This document shows, in pieces, positions 46,616-55,108 of a stretch of DNA of 64,000 bases. Where the stretch lies: assembly GCF_022539405.1 (NCBI RefSeq), contig NZ_CP054394.1, positions 3,063,833-3,127,832 on the forward strand. Direction: 5' to 3'. The notes beneath the pieces are model-generated. The model searched no databases, was not told the DNA's origin, and saw only the letters and a program-made list of their open reading frames with translations. Origin of the DNA: Natranaerofaba carboxydovora (lineage in GTDB: Bacteria > Bacillota > Natranaerobiia > Natranaerobiales > Natranaerofabaceae). The first letter of the stretch is position 1; every line of letters begins with the position of its first letter. A program made the position numbers and the translations under genes.

Positions 46616-48826
46616 ATGAGCGAGGAAAGGATCGAGGAGAGGGTAGTAGGCTTAGAAGCTTTTGGTAGTATGCCCTCAAGGGTAACCAAGAGGGATGGGC
46701 GAACACAGCCCTTTGATCCATCAAAGATTACAGAGGCTATTAAGAAAGCTTTTACTGCTGTAGGAGATGACAACCATACCCTGGCATTATCTCTAACCTA
46801 CAAGGCGATTCAAAAACTAATAGAAAAAGATCTAAAGGCACCAACAGTACCTCAGATTCAGGAAATTGTGGAAAACACCTTGATGGAAGCAGAACTATTT
46901 GAGACAGCCAGGGCTTATGTTATATATAGGAATGATAGGGATAGGATCAGGGAAGCTAATACAAGCTTGATGCAGGAACTGCTTAGGGTTTTAAAGACTA
47001 GAGATCAGGAAAATGCAAATGTTAACGGAGATGCCCCAATGGGCAAGATGCTAAAGGGCGGCTCAGAAGCAATGAAAGGAGTATATTTGAGCCATTATGC
47101 AAAGCCAGAACATTCAAAAGCTCATAGAGATGGATACATACATATACATGATGCTGATTTTGCTGCAATAGGTACGACTACTTGTCTTCAGATTCCGTTG
47201 GACAGGCTTCTAAGAGAAGGATTTAATACAGGGCATGGCTGGATTAGTCCGCCAAAGTCAATAGAATCCGCAGCTTCTTTAAGCTGTATTATTTTCCAGT
47301 CTAACCAAAATGATCAGCACGGCGGGCAGTCATATGTAGCCTTTGATAATTCCATGGTGCCTTATGTCAAAAAGACTTTTGATAAGGTAAAAAAAGAACT
47401 TGAAGAAGTAGGCGTAGATGAGGATTTAGAAGAAAAAGTTTGGAAAATTGTCAGAAAGAGAACCTATCAGGCCATGCAGATTTTTGTATTTAATCTAAAT
47501 ACCATGCACAGCAGGGCGGGTGCCCAGGTTCCTTTTACCTCGGTTAATTTTGGCTTAGATACAACCCCTGAAGGGCGTCTGGTCATAGAGATGCTTCTAA
47601 AAGTTTACAAAAAGGGGCTTGGAAAAGGGGAAACGCCAATATTTCCAAATTTGATTTTTTCACTGGCAAAAGGAATTAACAAACAACCTGGCGATCCTAA
47701 TTATGACTTGAGAAAGCTTGCCCATGAAGTCTCATGTGAGAGGCTTTTCCCTAATTACTCAAATCAGGATGCTTCATTTAATGCACCTTACTTCTATAGG
47801 GAAGAAGACCCTCAAATTATAGCCTACATGGGTTGTAGGACCAGGGTCATATCAAATAGAGACAAGGACAGTGAAGTTACAGAAGGTAGAGGAAATCTCT
47901 CTTTTACTTCGATTAATCTTCCAAGACTTGCTTTAGAGAGTGATAGCCTTGAAGAGTTTTATGATAAACTAAAAGAAACTCACAGGCTTGTGGTGGAGCA
48001 GCTTTACGATAGATATAGAGTTCAGATCAGTAAAAAAGTCAAGGAATTTCCTTTTTTGATGGGGCAAAAACTATATCTAGACAGCGAAGGTCTTGAGCTT
48101 GAAGACAAATTGGAAAAACCTTTAAAACATGGTACTTTATCAATTGGTTTTATTGGACTGGCAGAGGCCTTAAAGGTATTAAAAGGAGAACACCACGGCG
48201 AAAGTTATGAGTCATTTGAAACAGGGCTTCGGATAGTGGAATTTATGGATAGATTATGTAAAGAGGCTTCAGGTGAATACAATTTGAATTTTAGTCTTTT
48301 GGCAACTCCGGCTGAAGGATTATCAGGTAGGTTTACAAAGTTAGATAGAGAAAAATTTGGGGTTGTTCCTGAAGTTAACGATAAAGATTGGTATACCAAT
48401 TCATTTCATATTCCTGTAGAGTATCCTATAAGTGCTTATGAGAAGATTAAACGTGAATCTGCTTTTAATAAATACACACCTGCAGGGCATATAAATTATG
48501 TTGAACTAGATGCTGCGCCAAAAGGGAATATAGAAGCCTTTGAGCGCCTGGTGGACGGAGCAGTAGAAAATGATTGTGGATATTTTTCTGTGAATTTCCC
48601 TGTAGATCAGTGTCTTGGCTGTAATCACAATGGTGTTATTGATGAAAAAAGCTGTCCCGTATGTGGATCTAAAAAAATACAAAGGGTAAGAAGGGTTACC
48701 GGATATCTAGGAGTATTTGAAGAAACTCTAGATGAAGAAGGTGAAACTAAAATAAGTGGTTTCAATGATGGTAAGTTCAATGAGTGTAAGAATAGAGTTG
48801 CTCATCTAAAAGGCTATAAGAATTAG
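46616..48826 (+). CDS. nrdD: Anaerobic ribonucleoside-triphosphate reductase
   Basis: The 736-residue enzyme has an N-terminal ATP-cone (VTKRDGRTQPFDPSKITEA), a ten-strand barrel with HSRAGAQVPFTSVNFG, a zinc site (CLGCNHNG, CPVCG) and the glycyl-radical loop RRVTGYLG near residue 696. It reduces NTPs to dNTPs under anoxia, usually with formate as reductant, which fits the formate metabolism here. The start is ATG 46616 with AAAGGAGAGG. Confidence 0.96.
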   Translation: MSEERIEERVVGLEAFGSMPSRVTKRDGRTQPFDPSKITEAIKKAFTAVGDDNHTLALSLTYKAIQKLIEKDLKAPTVPQIQEIVENTLMEAELFETARAYVIYRNDRDRIREANTSLMQELLRVLKTRDQENANVNGDAPMGKMLKGGSEAMKGVYLSHYAKPEHSKAHRDGYIHIHDADFAAIGTTTCLQIPLDRLLREGFNTGHGWISPPKSIESAASLSCIIFQSNQNDQHGGQSYVAFDNSMVPYVKKTFDKVKKELEEVGVDEDLEEKVWKIVRKRTYQAMQIFVFNLNTMHSRAGAQVPFTSVNFGLDTTPEGRLVIEMLLKVYKKGLGKGETPIFPNLIFSLAKGINKQPGDPNYDLRKLAHEVSCERLFPNYSNQDASFNAPYFYREEDPQIIAYMGCRTRVISNRDKDSEVTEGRGNLSFTSINLPRLALESDSLEEFYDKLKETHRLVVEQLYDRYRVQISKKVKEFPFLMGQKLYLDSEGLELEDKLEKPLKHGTLSIGFIGLAEALKVLKGEHHGESYESFETGLRIVEFMDRLCKEASGEYNLNFSLLATPAEGLSGRFTKLDREKFGVVPEVNDKDWYTNSFHIPVEYPISAYEKIKRESAFNKYTPAGHINYVELDAAPKGNIEAFERLVDGAVENDCGYFSVNFPVDQCLGCNHNGVIDEKSCPVCGSKKIQRVRRVTGYLGVFEETLDEEGETKISGFNDGKFNECKNRVAHLKGYKN

Positions 48827-48831
48827 ATCTT

Positions 48832-48851
48832 TGACTTTTGAACTAGAATCA
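48832..48851 (+). mobile_element. MITE-like terminal repeat remnant
   Basis: GACTTTTGAACTAGAATCAT resembles the right terminus of the MITE-like family. It is degenerate and without a partner. Confidence 0.35.
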
Positions 48852-48894
48852 TATTTAAATTTTTAGTCTATTATAGTCAATTTTTGGTGCTGTG

Positions 48895-48942
48895 CCCGGT
48901 TTAATACCAGTGGACCTTTTGGTAGTTAAGCCGGGCTTCTTT
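48895..48942 (+). terminator. Terminator after nrdD
   Basis: CCCGGTTTAATACCA (48895-48909) pairs imperfectly with TGGTAGTTAAGCCGGG (about 48920-48935), followed by CTTCTTT. Confidence 0.75.
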
Positions 48943-49082
48943 AAATTTTGGTTGTAAAATTAATTGCGCTGGGAATTTCCTAAAAAGCTCGCAAAGTATA
49001 TTAAGGCATAAAGTGGATAGGATAGAAATAGTAAAAATTGAATTGTGAAATAACTAATGAAAAAGGCAGATGATTTTAAGTT

Positions 49083-50111
49083 ATGTTGGTAAAACTAATT
49101 AAAAAAATGTTAGCTAGAAATAAACTTCCTCCGTCAAAAAAACTTCCTGAGGATGTGCTTATAAAAAGAAATAGCAGATTAGCCCGTTTTGTACATTGGT
49201 TTCATCTGATAAGTTTTTTTCTGCTAACTATTACGGGGCTTGCTTATTACTATCCTATTATAGCCACGCCTGTAGCGGGAATAGCATCTAGTATGGTTAT
49301 ACATAGAGTTATTGGTGTAGTTTTTATTATAGTTCCCGTTGTTTTAATAATTATATATTTTAGAAGATTTATTCTTTATATGTCAGATTATTCTGGTTGG
49401 CAGATAAAAGATGTTAAGTGGTTTTTGAAATTTCCTTTATTTATGTTACTTCCTGCCAAAATTAAAATGCCCTCTTTTAACGGTAAAATTAATCCTGGAC
49501 AGAAGCTTCTTGGTAGTGGCATGCTCATAGGAAGTTTTTTGATGGCTATAAGCGGGCTATTTAGAATGTTAACAAATCATTTGTCTCCAAATATAATAAC
49601 TGGATCTGCTTTTATACATCAGCTGCTCTTCCCCCTGCTTATTTTACTTTTATTGGGGCATGTTTTTATTGGTTCTGGAATTCATCCAATCTATCGGGGA
49701 GTTTCTCGGGGTATGCTTGGAGACGGGAAGCTTAGAGTAGGTCTAGTGAGGATTCACTGGAAAGACTGGTTAGACAAAGGGCCTTCAAGTAATTTGACCA
49801 GCGGATGGAAGGTGTTAATAACTTTTTTGTTAATTTCAGGATTGATATATGTAGGCCCTCTCTTATTAATAGAACCAGAAATTGACCTAACAAAAGAAAA
49901 TCCTATTGATAGAGAAAAAATAAACCCAGGAATATATTCCAATGAAGAAAATGAGGCTTCTAATCAGGTTTCTATAGAAGTGGAAAAGGACGGTGAAATA
50001 TACTATATTATCCACGATGATAATATTAAATCTTTAACTTCATGGCAGGCAAAAGATATCCTTATAAATTCTATCTTAGTGGAGAAAAATAACAAAGATA
50101 ATAATGATTAA
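49083..50111 (+). CDS. Membrane cytochrome b subunit (formate dehydrogenase-gamma-like)
   Basis: The 342-residue protein has about five membrane segments. Candidate haem-ligand histidines lie in RFVHWFHLISFFLL, VIHRVIGVVF, AFIHQLLFPLLILLLLGHVF and SGIHP. This plan resembles FdnI/cytochrome b561-like quinone-linked subunits. An exported 65-residue hydrophilic end follows the last helix. It is 17 bases upstream of the molybdoenzyme and should link that enzyme to the quinone pool or other carriers. Confidence 0.8.
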   Translation: MLVKLIKKMLARNKLPPSKKLPEDVLIKRNSRLARFVHWFHLISFFLLTITGLAYYYPIIATPVAGIASSMVIHRVIGVVFIIVPVVLIIIYFRRFILYMSDYSGWQIKDVKWFLKFPLFMLLPAKIKMPSFNGKINPGQKLLGSGMLIGSFLMAISGLFRMLTNHLSPNIITGSAFIHQLLFPLLILLLLGHVFIGSGIHPIYRGVSRGMLGDGKLRVGLVRIHWKDWLDKGPSSNLTSGWKVLITFLLISGLIYVGPLLLIEPEIDLTKENPIDREKINPGIYSNEENEASNQVSIEVEKDGEIYYIIHDDNIKSLTSWQAKDILINSILVEKNNKDNND

Positions 50112-50128
50112 CTATTGGGGGCTTTTGC

Positions 50129-52360
50129 TTGATTTTTAAAAATGGCTCAGAAGTTAAAATGACTAGGCGTGAGTTTTCAAAGTTGGCCTTTAGATGGGGC
50201 GCATTCATCGTCCTTGGTGGTGTCTTTTTTGACAAGGAATATTTAACTTTATTCAAAAATTCAAGTGCCCTAGCCATAGATGATATAGACAGGTGGGTCT
50301 ATTCTACTTGTACTTTTTGTGCGGTAGGATGTGGAGTTTGGCTTGGGGTAAAAGACGGGCATGTAACTGCAGCAAAAGGAATGGCAGACCATCCAAATAA
50401 CTGGGGATATCTCTGTGTCAAAGGGATATATCAGTACCAGGTAGTACACAGCAAAAAACGTGGGACAACACCTTTAATTCGTGAAAATAGTAGGCTTGTA
50501 GCTACTAACTGGGAAGAGTCCTTCAACGTGATTTCACAAAAATTTAATGAAATAATTGAAAATTATGGTCCAGATGCTCTCGCTATTTATCATGGCAACC
50601 AGCTTATACAAGAAGAATATTATCTAATTACCAAGCTTGCTAATGGTGGGATAGGGACAAAAAATATTGATGTTAATTCCAGATTATGTTCTTTGTCAGC
50701 AACTGAAGGTTTTTCTAGGTCACTTGGTGAGTCTGTAACACCGGGTAATTTTGAAGACTTAGAAAAAGCTGATTGCATTATTATTGCCGGTCATAACCCA
50801 GCAGAAAATCATCCCGTGCTATTTTATCGTTTAAAAAGGGCAAAAGATGAACACGACCCTACAATTATCCTGGTAGATCCCCGCCGGACACCGACAGCTG
50901 ATATTGTTGACTATCATTTGGCCCTTGAAGCAGGGACAGATACTGTGCTTTTCAATTCAATTATAAATGTTTTAATTAAAGCAAGGTTAATAGATAACTC
51001 TTTTATCGAGAAGCATACAACAAATTTTGATACCTTGGCCAAATCAGTAGAAGAATACACTCCTGAAAAAGCATCAGAAATTACAAAAATCCCTGCAGAT
51101 ACTATCCGAAAAATAGCACTAAAATTTGGAGAAGCTCGCTCCTCTTTAATCCTCTGGTCAGTTGGCATAAACCACAAGACTGATGGGACCAGGCTTGTTA
51201 ATCTTTTTAATAATATTTGTCTTATAACTGGCAATATAGGAAGACCAGGTACGGGACCTTTTTATATGGAAGGACAAGGTTCTAGTTCAGGGCCTACCGG
51301 GAGTATTACCACCCTTCCAGGAGGCCTGGAATTTGACGAAGACGAAGACAGAAAAGAACTTGCAGAGCTATGGCAGGTACCTCTAGAGACAATTCCTACA
51401 GATGAGGGGATATTTACCACAGAGATGTTGGAAGAGATGAAAGAAGGCAAGATAAAAGCTTTGTGGGTAATTGGTACAAATCCCATGCTATCAATGCCTG
51501 ATTTAAACAAATTTCAAAACGCCCTTTTGAAGTTGGAACTCTTAGTAGTTCAGGACTGCTACCCCGATACTTCTACAGCCAAAATGGCCGACGTATTTTT
51601 ACCTGCTGCAATGTGGTCTGAAAAGACAGGAACTTTTGTCAACTCTGAAAGACGGGTGAACCTTGTAAAAAAAGCCGTTGATCCTCCGGGGGAGGCTTTG
51701 CCCGACTGGAAAATATTTCGGGCAGTAGGCAAAAGAATGGGATATTCTGATTTAGTAGATTTTGACTCAACAGAAGAGATATTTAATGAGTGGAGAGAAG
51801 TTTCAAAAGGGACCAAAAAAGATATGTATGGAATAACTTATGAAAAGGTCGAATCACAAAGGGGTGTACGCTATCCCTGCAGAAGTCTCGAAGATCCAGG
51901 GACTGATCGCTTGTATTCTGATCTCGAGTTTCATACCTCCCATGGTAAAGCTAGGCTTATTACAGCCAGGTTTTTTGGCCCTGCAGAAGAAACAGATGAA
52001 GAATATCCATTTCAGCTTTTGACAGGAAGAGTACAGCAGCTATGGATGACTAATACCAGAACCCGCCTTTCCCCTGACTTAATGTCTGAGGTAGGGCCAC
52101 CATTTGCCCAGATATCCCCAGAAGTTGCTGGTGAGTTAGATATTGATGAATTTGAAGAGATAAGACTTGTTTCTAGGCGAGGAGCTATAGAGTTAAAAGC
52201 AGAAGTTACAGATAGGGTCTTGCCTGGGCATGTATTTGTGCCCTTTCATTTTAGCGAAGCACCGGTTAATTTTCTGACAGTTAATGAAGTTGATCCTTAC
52301 TCTAAAGAACCTGCTTTGAAAAGTTCTGCTGTAAAAATAGAAAAATTACAGCAAGATTAA
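50129..52360 (+). CDS. Exported molybdopterin oxidoreductase, nitrate reductase (NarB/NasC/NapA)-like
   Basis: The Tat signal TRREFSKLAF (residues 12-21) is followed by a hydrophobic stretch. 4Fe-4S ligands are Cys61, 64, 68 and 96 (CTFCAVGC, YLCVKG). The metal-ligand region reads NSRLCSLSATEGF with Cys187, as in NarB/NasC nitrate reductases, not the Sec/Cys-His of formate dehydrogenases. Later GHNPAENHPVLF and DPRRTPTADIVDYHLA fit the family. Nitrate is the likely substrate, but other oxyanions cannot be excluded. The start is TTG 50129, nine bases after GGGGG. Confidence 0.85.
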   Translation: MIFKNGSEVKMTRREFSKLAFRWGAFIVLGGVFFDKEYLTLFKNSSALAIDDIDRWVYSTCTFCAVGCGVWLGVKDGHVTAAKGMADHPNNWGYLCVKGIYQYQVVHSKKRGTTPLIRENSRLVATNWEESFNVISQKFNEIIENYGPDALAIYHGNQLIQEEYYLITKLANGGIGTKNIDVNSRLCSLSATEGFSRSLGESVTPGNFEDLEKADCIIIAGHNPAENHPVLFYRLKRAKDEHDPTIILVDPRRTPTADIVDYHLALEAGTDTVLFNSIINVLIKARLIDNSFIEKHTTNFDTLAKSVEEYTPEKASEITKIPADTIRKIALKFGEARSSLILWSVGINHKTDGTRLVNLFNNICLITGNIGRPGTGPFYMEGQGSSSGPTGSITTLPGGLEFDEDEDRKELAELWQVPLETIPTDEGIFTTEMLEEMKEGKIKALWVIGTNPMLSMPDLNKFQNALLKLELLVVQDCYPDTSTAKMADVFLPAAMWSEKTGTFVNSERRVNLVKKAVDPPGEALPDWKIFRAVGKRMGYSDLVDFDSTEEIFNEWREVSKGTKKDMYGITYEKVESQRGVRYPCRSLEDPGTDRLYSDLEFHTSHGKARLITARFFGPAEETDEEYPFQLLTGRVQQLWMTNTRTRLSPDLMSEVGPPFAQISPEVAGELDIDEFEEIRLVSRRGAIELKAEVTDRVLPGHVFVPFHFSEAPVNFLTVNEVDPYSKEPALKSSAVKIEKLQQD

Positions 52361-52402
52361 TTAAGTAAGTAAATTAACGCAAATTAAGTTGAGGTGTTTT
52401 AC

Positions 52403-52900
52403 ATGAAAAAAATAATATTTTTTTCTGTTATTATAATGATTTTGTTGACGGCTTTTTCTTTGCACCTGAAAAATACCCCTGTGCATCAAGAATCAGAAAA
52501 TAATAACAACACATTATATAACAAAATAGCGTCAGGGGAACCAAGCGCTAAGACCTGCAGTTATTGTCACCATGAGATAACTGAAGGATTACAAAAGTCA
52601 GATCACGGTAAGGCTGGAGTAGATTGTGCTTCCTGTCATACATTTAACAAGGGTGTTTTAGATAACCCTGATGATTACCTCAAGGAAGGTTTTTATGAAG
52701 ATGTCGGTTTATCAAAATGTAAAAGGTGTCACAGCGCTCAGTATCAAGATTGGCAGGGAGGAAGTCATGTTAACCCTTTAACTAAATTTTATTTAAATAT
52801 TACCGGTGAACAGGAATACATAAACTTCTCTACTGATTTTGAAAATAAACAAAAAAATCCCTGCCTTAGTTGTCACCAGCCCCATCAAATTAATCGTTAG
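52403..52900 (+). CDS. Tetraheme cytochrome c
   Basis: The 165-residue exported protein has an N-terminal signal or anchor (MKKIIFFSVIIMILLTAFSL). Four CxxCH haem sites are CSYCH (52-56), CASCH (75-79), CKRCH (106-110) and CLSCH (154-158). It follows the molybdoenzyme by 42 bases and likely carries electrons between cytochrome b and that enzyme outside the membrane. c-type cytochromes are uncommon in Clostridia. The start ATG has GAGGTG. Confidence 0.88.
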   Translation: MKKIIFFSVIIMILLTAFSLHLKNTPVHQESENNNNTLYNKIASGEPSAKTCSYCHHEITEGLQKSDHGKAGVDCASCHTFNKGVLDNPDDYLKEGFYEDVGLSKCKRCHSAQYQDWQGGSHVNPLTKFYLNITGEQEYINFSTDFENKQKNPCLSCHQPHQINR

Positions 52901-52927
52901 CCTAGACATTACTTGATCAAGATATTG

Positions 52928-53200
52928 TTAAAACTGATAAAAAACACCATATTCTGGTGGGGGATAGTGCCAGTCAATATTTTCATAAGGACATGCAATA
53001 ATGCAGGCACCACATTCTACACAGCGCTCGTAATCTATTTGAATATAAGTTGATTTGTTTTCAGTAGTATAGTAAACATCGGAAGGGCATATGTAGGTAC
53101 ACGGGGTTTTTTCGCATTTATTTTTGCATAGTTCTGGATTTCTTATTTTGATGTGAGTAAAAGGTGCTGGATCAATGTTTAATAGCTCATCTATACTCAA
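52928..53200 (-). CDS. fixX: FixX-type ferredoxin
   Basis: The 90-residue ferredoxin has PELCKNKCEKTPCTYICPSD and CVECGACIIACPYENIDW, the FixX pattern, plus a family-typical C-terminal PPPEYGVFYQF. With FixC it transfers electrons from electron-transfer flavoprotein to quinones or other acceptors. The start is TTG behind GGGGGAA. It is 50 bases downstream of fixC on the same strand. Confidence 0.92.
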   Translation of the reverse strand: MSIDELLNIDPAPFTHIKIRNPELCKNKCEKTPCTYICPSDVYYTTENKSTYIQIDYERCVECGACIIACPYENIDWHYPPPEYGVFYQF

Positions 53201-53250
53201 TAAAATTCCCCCTGTTTATTAATTTAGTTCTTTATTTAATAGTTTCTTAG

Positions 53251-54561
53251 TTATGCAAAACTCCAGTATCTTATTGCCTGTATCAAATCTTCTAATGATT
53301 TAAAAGGCAGCTGCTTTTTGGATAATATTTTAAGTAATGTTTTTTGCTCTTCTTTAGAGGTCTTTTGGTCTTCTGTGAAAAACTCATGTGCTAGTTCATT
53401 TACAAGGCTTGTTATTAAGTGATCTGCATCTTGATGTTGTTTTAAATAATTTATAACCTGTTTTTTCGACTTTATATCTTTAAGATAAAATGTCTTATTT
53501 AGCCTATGTTCATAGTTAGCTAGCATTTTCTTAGAAAAATCATTTTTAGCTTTAGCTTGTGTTATGGTTTCCCCTGCTTCTTTTCCAGAAAGCATTGCTA
53601 TGTCAGTGCCTCTTCTTCCTTTAACCATCATTGCTGCATCCCCTGCAACCAAGACTCCGTCATCATAAAGCTTTGGCATGTATTTATATCCGCCTTTTAC
53701 AGTCATTTTACCCTTGTATTCTAAAACTTCTGCTCCTTCAATTAATCTTTTGATTAATGGGTGAGATTTAAATCGTTTTAATAAATATTCAGGGGCTACA
53801 TTCTTTTCAACTAGCTCATTTAAAGTTCCCCCCACGGTAATATTGATGGTATCCTTATTAGTCCAAATCCCACCTTTTCCGGTAACTGTAGACATTTGAT
53901 TGCCTGCAAAACCTATCACTGCGCCTTCGTCTTTTTCTAAGTGAAATCTGCTTTCAATCTTTTCGGGTGGAAGAGCCAAGGTTTCACTGCTGTGCAAAGT
54001 GAAAATATGACTTGGGAATTTACTTCTTAGTCCTGCTTTTTCTGTTAAAGGAGCGTTTACTCCTTCGGTGAGTACAACTACTCCGGCTTCTACTTCCTTG
54101 CCATCATGAAGTTTTACTCCTCTTACTTTTTTCTTTTTATTAAAAATAGATTTTTCGAATAACAGATCTGTTATAAGGGTGTTTAAATGAAGCTCCGCAC
54201 CTTGCTCTGTGGCTTTGTCTGCCATCCATGCATCTACCTTTGGCCTTAAGGCAGTGAATTTATTGTGAGGTGGGTAGCCGAAAAGTAAATCCATATACCC
54301 CACTTTCACCCCTGACTCTTTTTCTAAAAACCAAACTTCATCTGTGATTACTTTTCTCTCCCATGGTGCATCTTTCCAGAAATCTGGGAAAACCTCCTGG
54401 CAGGTTCTTCGATAGAATGTTCCTCCATAGACATTCTTGTCTCCGGGTTTTTTACCTCTTTCCATCATAGCTACATTTAAACCATTACCGGCCATTTCGT
54501 ATGCAGCACTTGAACCTGCAGGACCTGCTCCAACTATCACCACGTCATAATAATTCTTCAA
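53251..54561 (-). CDS. fixC: FixC-type FAD-dependent oxidoreductase (ETF-quinone oxidoreductase family)
   Basis: The FAD Rossmann motif YDVVIVGAGPAGSSAAYEMA is at residues 4-23. VVVLTEGVNAPLTEKAGL and GVLVAGDAAMMVKGRRGTD complete the FixC layout. The 436-residue protein accepts electrons from FixAB/ETF, but no fixAB or etfAB genes are in the window. The start is TTG after GGAGG. It forms an operon with fixX. Confidence 0.92.
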   Translation of the reverse strand: MKNYYDVVIVGAGPAGSSAAYEMAGNGLNVAMMERGKKPGDKNVYGGTFYRRTCQEVFPDFWKDAPWERKVITDEVWFLEKESGVKVGYMDLLFGYPPHNKFTALRPKVDAWMADKATEQGAELHLNTLITDLLFEKSIFNKKKKVRGVKLHDGKEVEAGVVVLTEGVNAPLTEKAGLRSKFPSHIFTLHSSETLALPPEKIESRFHLEKDEGAVIGFAGNQMSTVTGKGGIWTNKDTINITVGGTLNELVEKNVAPEYLLKRFKSHPLIKRLIEGAEVLEYKGKMTVKGGYKYMPKLYDDGVLVAGDAAMMVKGRRGTDIAMLSGKEAGETITQAKAKNDFSKKMLANYEHRLNKTFYLKDIKSKKQVINYLKQHQDADHLITSLVNELAHEFFTEDQKTSKEEQKTLLKILSKKQLPFKSLEDLIQAIRYWSFA

Positions 54562-54701
54562 TTTTGATACCTCCTAACATTTTCATTATGTCATTAAGTT
54601 GTATTTTTAGTATAACCATTTAAATTTGGGCTAATATAAATAGAAATTAATAGCATATTAGATAAAAGTTAAAGATAAAGATAGGCGTATTATTAAAATA
54701 T

Positions 54702-54790
54702 GATCCTACTGCAAAAAGTCTATTCACAAAAGTGTAGTGTTTTTAATTTAAAAACAAAACATTGTTTATATGACTTTTTGCAGCAGAGTC
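54702..54790 (+). mobile_element. MITE-like element, internally deleted (89 bp), with 6-bp target duplication
   Basis: The left arm GATCCTACTGCAAAAAGTCT joins directly to the right arm, which ends GACTTTTTGCAGCAGAGTC; the core is missing. The exact direct repeat AAATAT flanks it at 54696-54701 and 54791-54796, showing it arrived by insertion. It lies between fixC and the DUF3243 gene. Confidence 0.85.
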
Positions 54791-54813
54791 AAATATAGAA
54801 GGAGTGTATCACT

Positions 54814-55077
54814 GTGGAGATAGAAGTGTTTGAGTCTTTTGATAAATGGAAAAAATACCTGGGTACAAGTGTGCTTGCTGCAAAAAAAACTGGTCTTTCA
54901 GAAGATAAAGTGGTTGTGGTTGCCAAAATGTTAGGTGAACTGCTGGCAAAAAAAGTGGATCCGGCAAATAGAGAGCAAAGGTTATTAAAAGAACTGTGGG
55001 ATGTTGGTTCCGAGGAAGATAAAAAAGTTCTTGCAAAACTTATTACCAGAATGGTTGAAGAAGAGATGGAAAGATAA
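54814..55077 (+). CDS. DUF3243 protein (YmfJ-like)
   Basis: The 87-residue helical protein has FDKWKKYLGTSVLAAKKTGL, KMLGELLAKKVDPANREQRL and LWDVGSEEDKKVLAKLITRM, matching DUF3243, which includes Bacillus YmfJ. The function is unknown. The start is GTG 54814 behind GAAGGAGTG. It begins 24 bases after a MITE-like insertion. Confidence 0.82.
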   Translation: MEIEVFESFDKWKKYLGTSVLAAKKTGLSEDKVVVVAKMLGELLAKKVDPANREQRLLKELWDVGSEEDKKVLAKLITRMVEEEMER

Positions 55078-55079
55078 TT

Positions 55080-55108
55080 AGAAGCCTATCTGAAAAGGAT
55101 AGGCTTCT
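55080..55108. terminator. Convergent hairpin between DUF3243 and anti-sigma genes
   Basis: AGAAGCCTATC (55080-55090) pairs perfectly with GATAGGCTTCT (55098-55108). It overlaps the stop codon of the extended minus-strand frame. Confidence 0.7.
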
